Both the position numbers and the translations under genes were made by a program. Of a DNA stretch of 64,000 nt, positions 62,752 to 64,000 are shown piece by piece; position 1 is the stretch's first letter, and every line of letters starts with the position of its first letter. The DNA comes from Circinella umbellata (lineage: Eukaryota > Mucoromycota > Mucoromycetes > Mucorales > Lichtheimiaceae), in NCBI GenBank assembly GCA_025093555.1, contig JAIWNF010000006.1, positions 434,001 through 498,000 on the forward strand, given 5' to 3'. A model generated the notes under the pieces. The model ran no database searches and was not told the origin of the DNA. It saw only the letters and a list, made by a program, of their open reading frames with translations.

Positions 62752-63892
62752 TAGAGTATATCATTGTGTTATTTCAATATACATACATATGTATGTATAT
62801 ATACACACATTATAAGCATATATTTTCAAAATCTAAACTTACCCAGAAGTCCCACTGGACTGTCAGTCAAACCAAAATTTAGTGTGTATGGTCGAGTTGC
62901 TTGAATAGCACAGTAGCCCATTTCATGATCATTTTCAACATCCATAAATGATTTACCCTTAATTTTGGAGGATCCACGGCCATATACTGTATCCATACCA
63001 AGAACCATACTAGCCATAAATTTGGCGACCTTGATTGGATGTGACCACAAGTATGTAGGGGTAGGAACAGGTGGTATACATGCTAAATGTGTGGTATGAT
63101 ATCCCTTGCAATTCTCAGACCGGTATAATGCAAGCCATTTACCTAACATTGATCCAAAATCAGTTCCGTGTACCACTACATGGGAATAATAAACATATAA
63201 ATAATCAGACTTGTTTTTTATTTATGATATCACATTCTTGCTCTGTTCCATCACATCTATTTTTTTCTCATCATGAAGAAAACAAAAAGCTTACAATATT
63301 CATTGTAACCAATTAATTTCATAAGTTGATTAAAGATATCACCAAATTTTGATGCACCGTAACCCGGAACTTTAGGTGGTTCTGAAAATCCAAATCCGGG
63401 CATACTTGCAATCACCACATGAAATGTCTTTTTATTGTTTATGTCAAATTTTTTTCTTTACCATTTATATAAATTAGGGAAAGAAGCAAAAATAAATAAA
63501 TACAAGATTCATACCTGACTCTCATTGGTACTACCATCCCGAAGTGTGTTGATCACCTTGTGATATTCATAAACAGTGGATGGCCAACCATTCAATAAAA
63601 GAAGCGGAATTGAATCAGGATTCTTGGACGGTTCGTGAATAAAATGAACGCGTAATCCATCAATGGTAGCAATACAATTATTCCATTGATTCAATTCTGT
63701 ACGTGCATTTTCCCAATCATAATCATTCAACCAAGTTTGGACAAGAGATTCAACAGCTCGACGAGGTGCACCATATTTCCATCCAACATCTTTTTCAAGC
63801 TCATTTGGATATTTTGGATTTTTTAATTTTTGTTTGAGTAAAGCAAGATCTTCTGGAGGAATAGATGGTATTTCAAAAGGTTCAATAGACAT
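62128..63892 (-). CDS. Epoxide hydrolase, microsomal (EPHX1/juvenile-hormone EH) type
   Basis: Six exons (63892-63515, 63427-63295, 63175-62843, 62706-62459, 62372-62313 and 62220-62128) sum to 1,245 nt, 414 residues. The N-terminal EHN domain opens with PFEIPSIPPEDLALLKQKL and contains WKYGAPRRAVESLVQTWL. Alpha/beta-hydrolase features are LLLLNGWPSTVYEY (oxyanion-hole motif, usually HGWP, here Asn101), ASMPGFGFSEPP, and VHGTDFGSMLG with the nucleophile Asp176. RPYTLNFGLTDSPVGLL follows, and the catalytic His387 lies in VGGHFPALE. It adds water to epoxides; EPHX1-like members often act on lipid or xenobiotic epoxides. No N-terminal membrane anchor is seen, unlike mammalian EPHX1. Confidence 0.93.
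62708..62746. repeat. TA microsatellite in the epoxide hydrolase intron
   Basis: An uninterrupted TA run of about 39 bp lies just upstream of the exon beginning at 62706 (minus strand), close to its splice acceptor. Length change could affect splicing. Confidence 0.85.
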
Positions 63893-64000
63893 GATGTTTT
63901 TTAAGCACTTGTGTGAGATAGAGGTAAAACCAAAAAAGAAAGAAAGAAGAGAATTTCAATTGATGTGTATGAGGCAAATGTATTTAATAAAAAAAAAAAC

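Overview
The window is nuclear DNA of a fungus. It is AT-rich, with many short introns (about 50-150 bp, GTAAGT-type donors and YAG acceptors). The genes include PAN3, a fungal-type GATA-AreA-like (DUF1752) protein, a Nam8/Csx1-type RNA-binding protein, SET2 and a TPR/F-box/LRR protein. Together with decayed Tc1/mariner, CACTA (tnp2) and piggyBac elements, these suggest an early-diverging fungus, most likely Mucoromycota (Mucorales-like). That placement is inferred from family resemblance; no search was run.

Layout. 1-10.9 kb: PAN3 (minus, 3' end outside the window), a 5-kb non-coding gap, a DUF1752 protein (plus) and the Fe-S targeting factor CIA2 (minus). 11.0-27.3 kb: a transposon graveyard. 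In order it holds a Tc1-like copy, a CACTA/tnp2 transposase gene (minus) interrupted by a solo LTR with a perfect 5-bp target duplication, a divergent companion ORF, an inverted-repeat element, a seven-exon lineage-specific gene (19.3-21.0 kb), a piggyBac relic split by a 894-bp insertion with a 9-bp target duplication, two unidentified coding relics, and a second 5'-truncated Tc1-like copy. 27.3-36.3 kb: the Nam8-like gene with an upstream array of three ACGCGT boxes, then succinyl-CoA ligase alpha (LSC1). 37.5-38.8 kb: an element with GC-rich terminal inverted repeats built around GGCGCGCC. 39-64 kb: an NmrA-like oxidoreductase, an F-box/LRR protein, an amino-acid/polyamine-type permease, a kelch-type membrane protein, SET2, a histone-deacetylase-fold (acetylpolyamine-amidohydrolase-like) enzyme and a microsomal-type epoxide hydrolase.

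The host genes are mostly unrelated housekeeping and regulatory genes rather than a cluster: mRNA deadenylation, cytosolic Fe-S assembly, the TCA cycle, H3K36 methylation, deacetylation, transport and xenobiotic metabolism. Splice joins were read by hand. For CIA2, Nam8-like, LSC1, NmrA-like, F-box, permease, kelch, SET2, deacetylase and epoxide hydrolase the chosen exons sum to an uninterrupted reading frame.

I found no clear new biological system. The most worthwhile unknowns are the lineage-specific gene at 19.3-21.0 kb, the coiled-coil companion ORF head-to-head with tnp2, and the nested insertions whose target duplications can be read directly.
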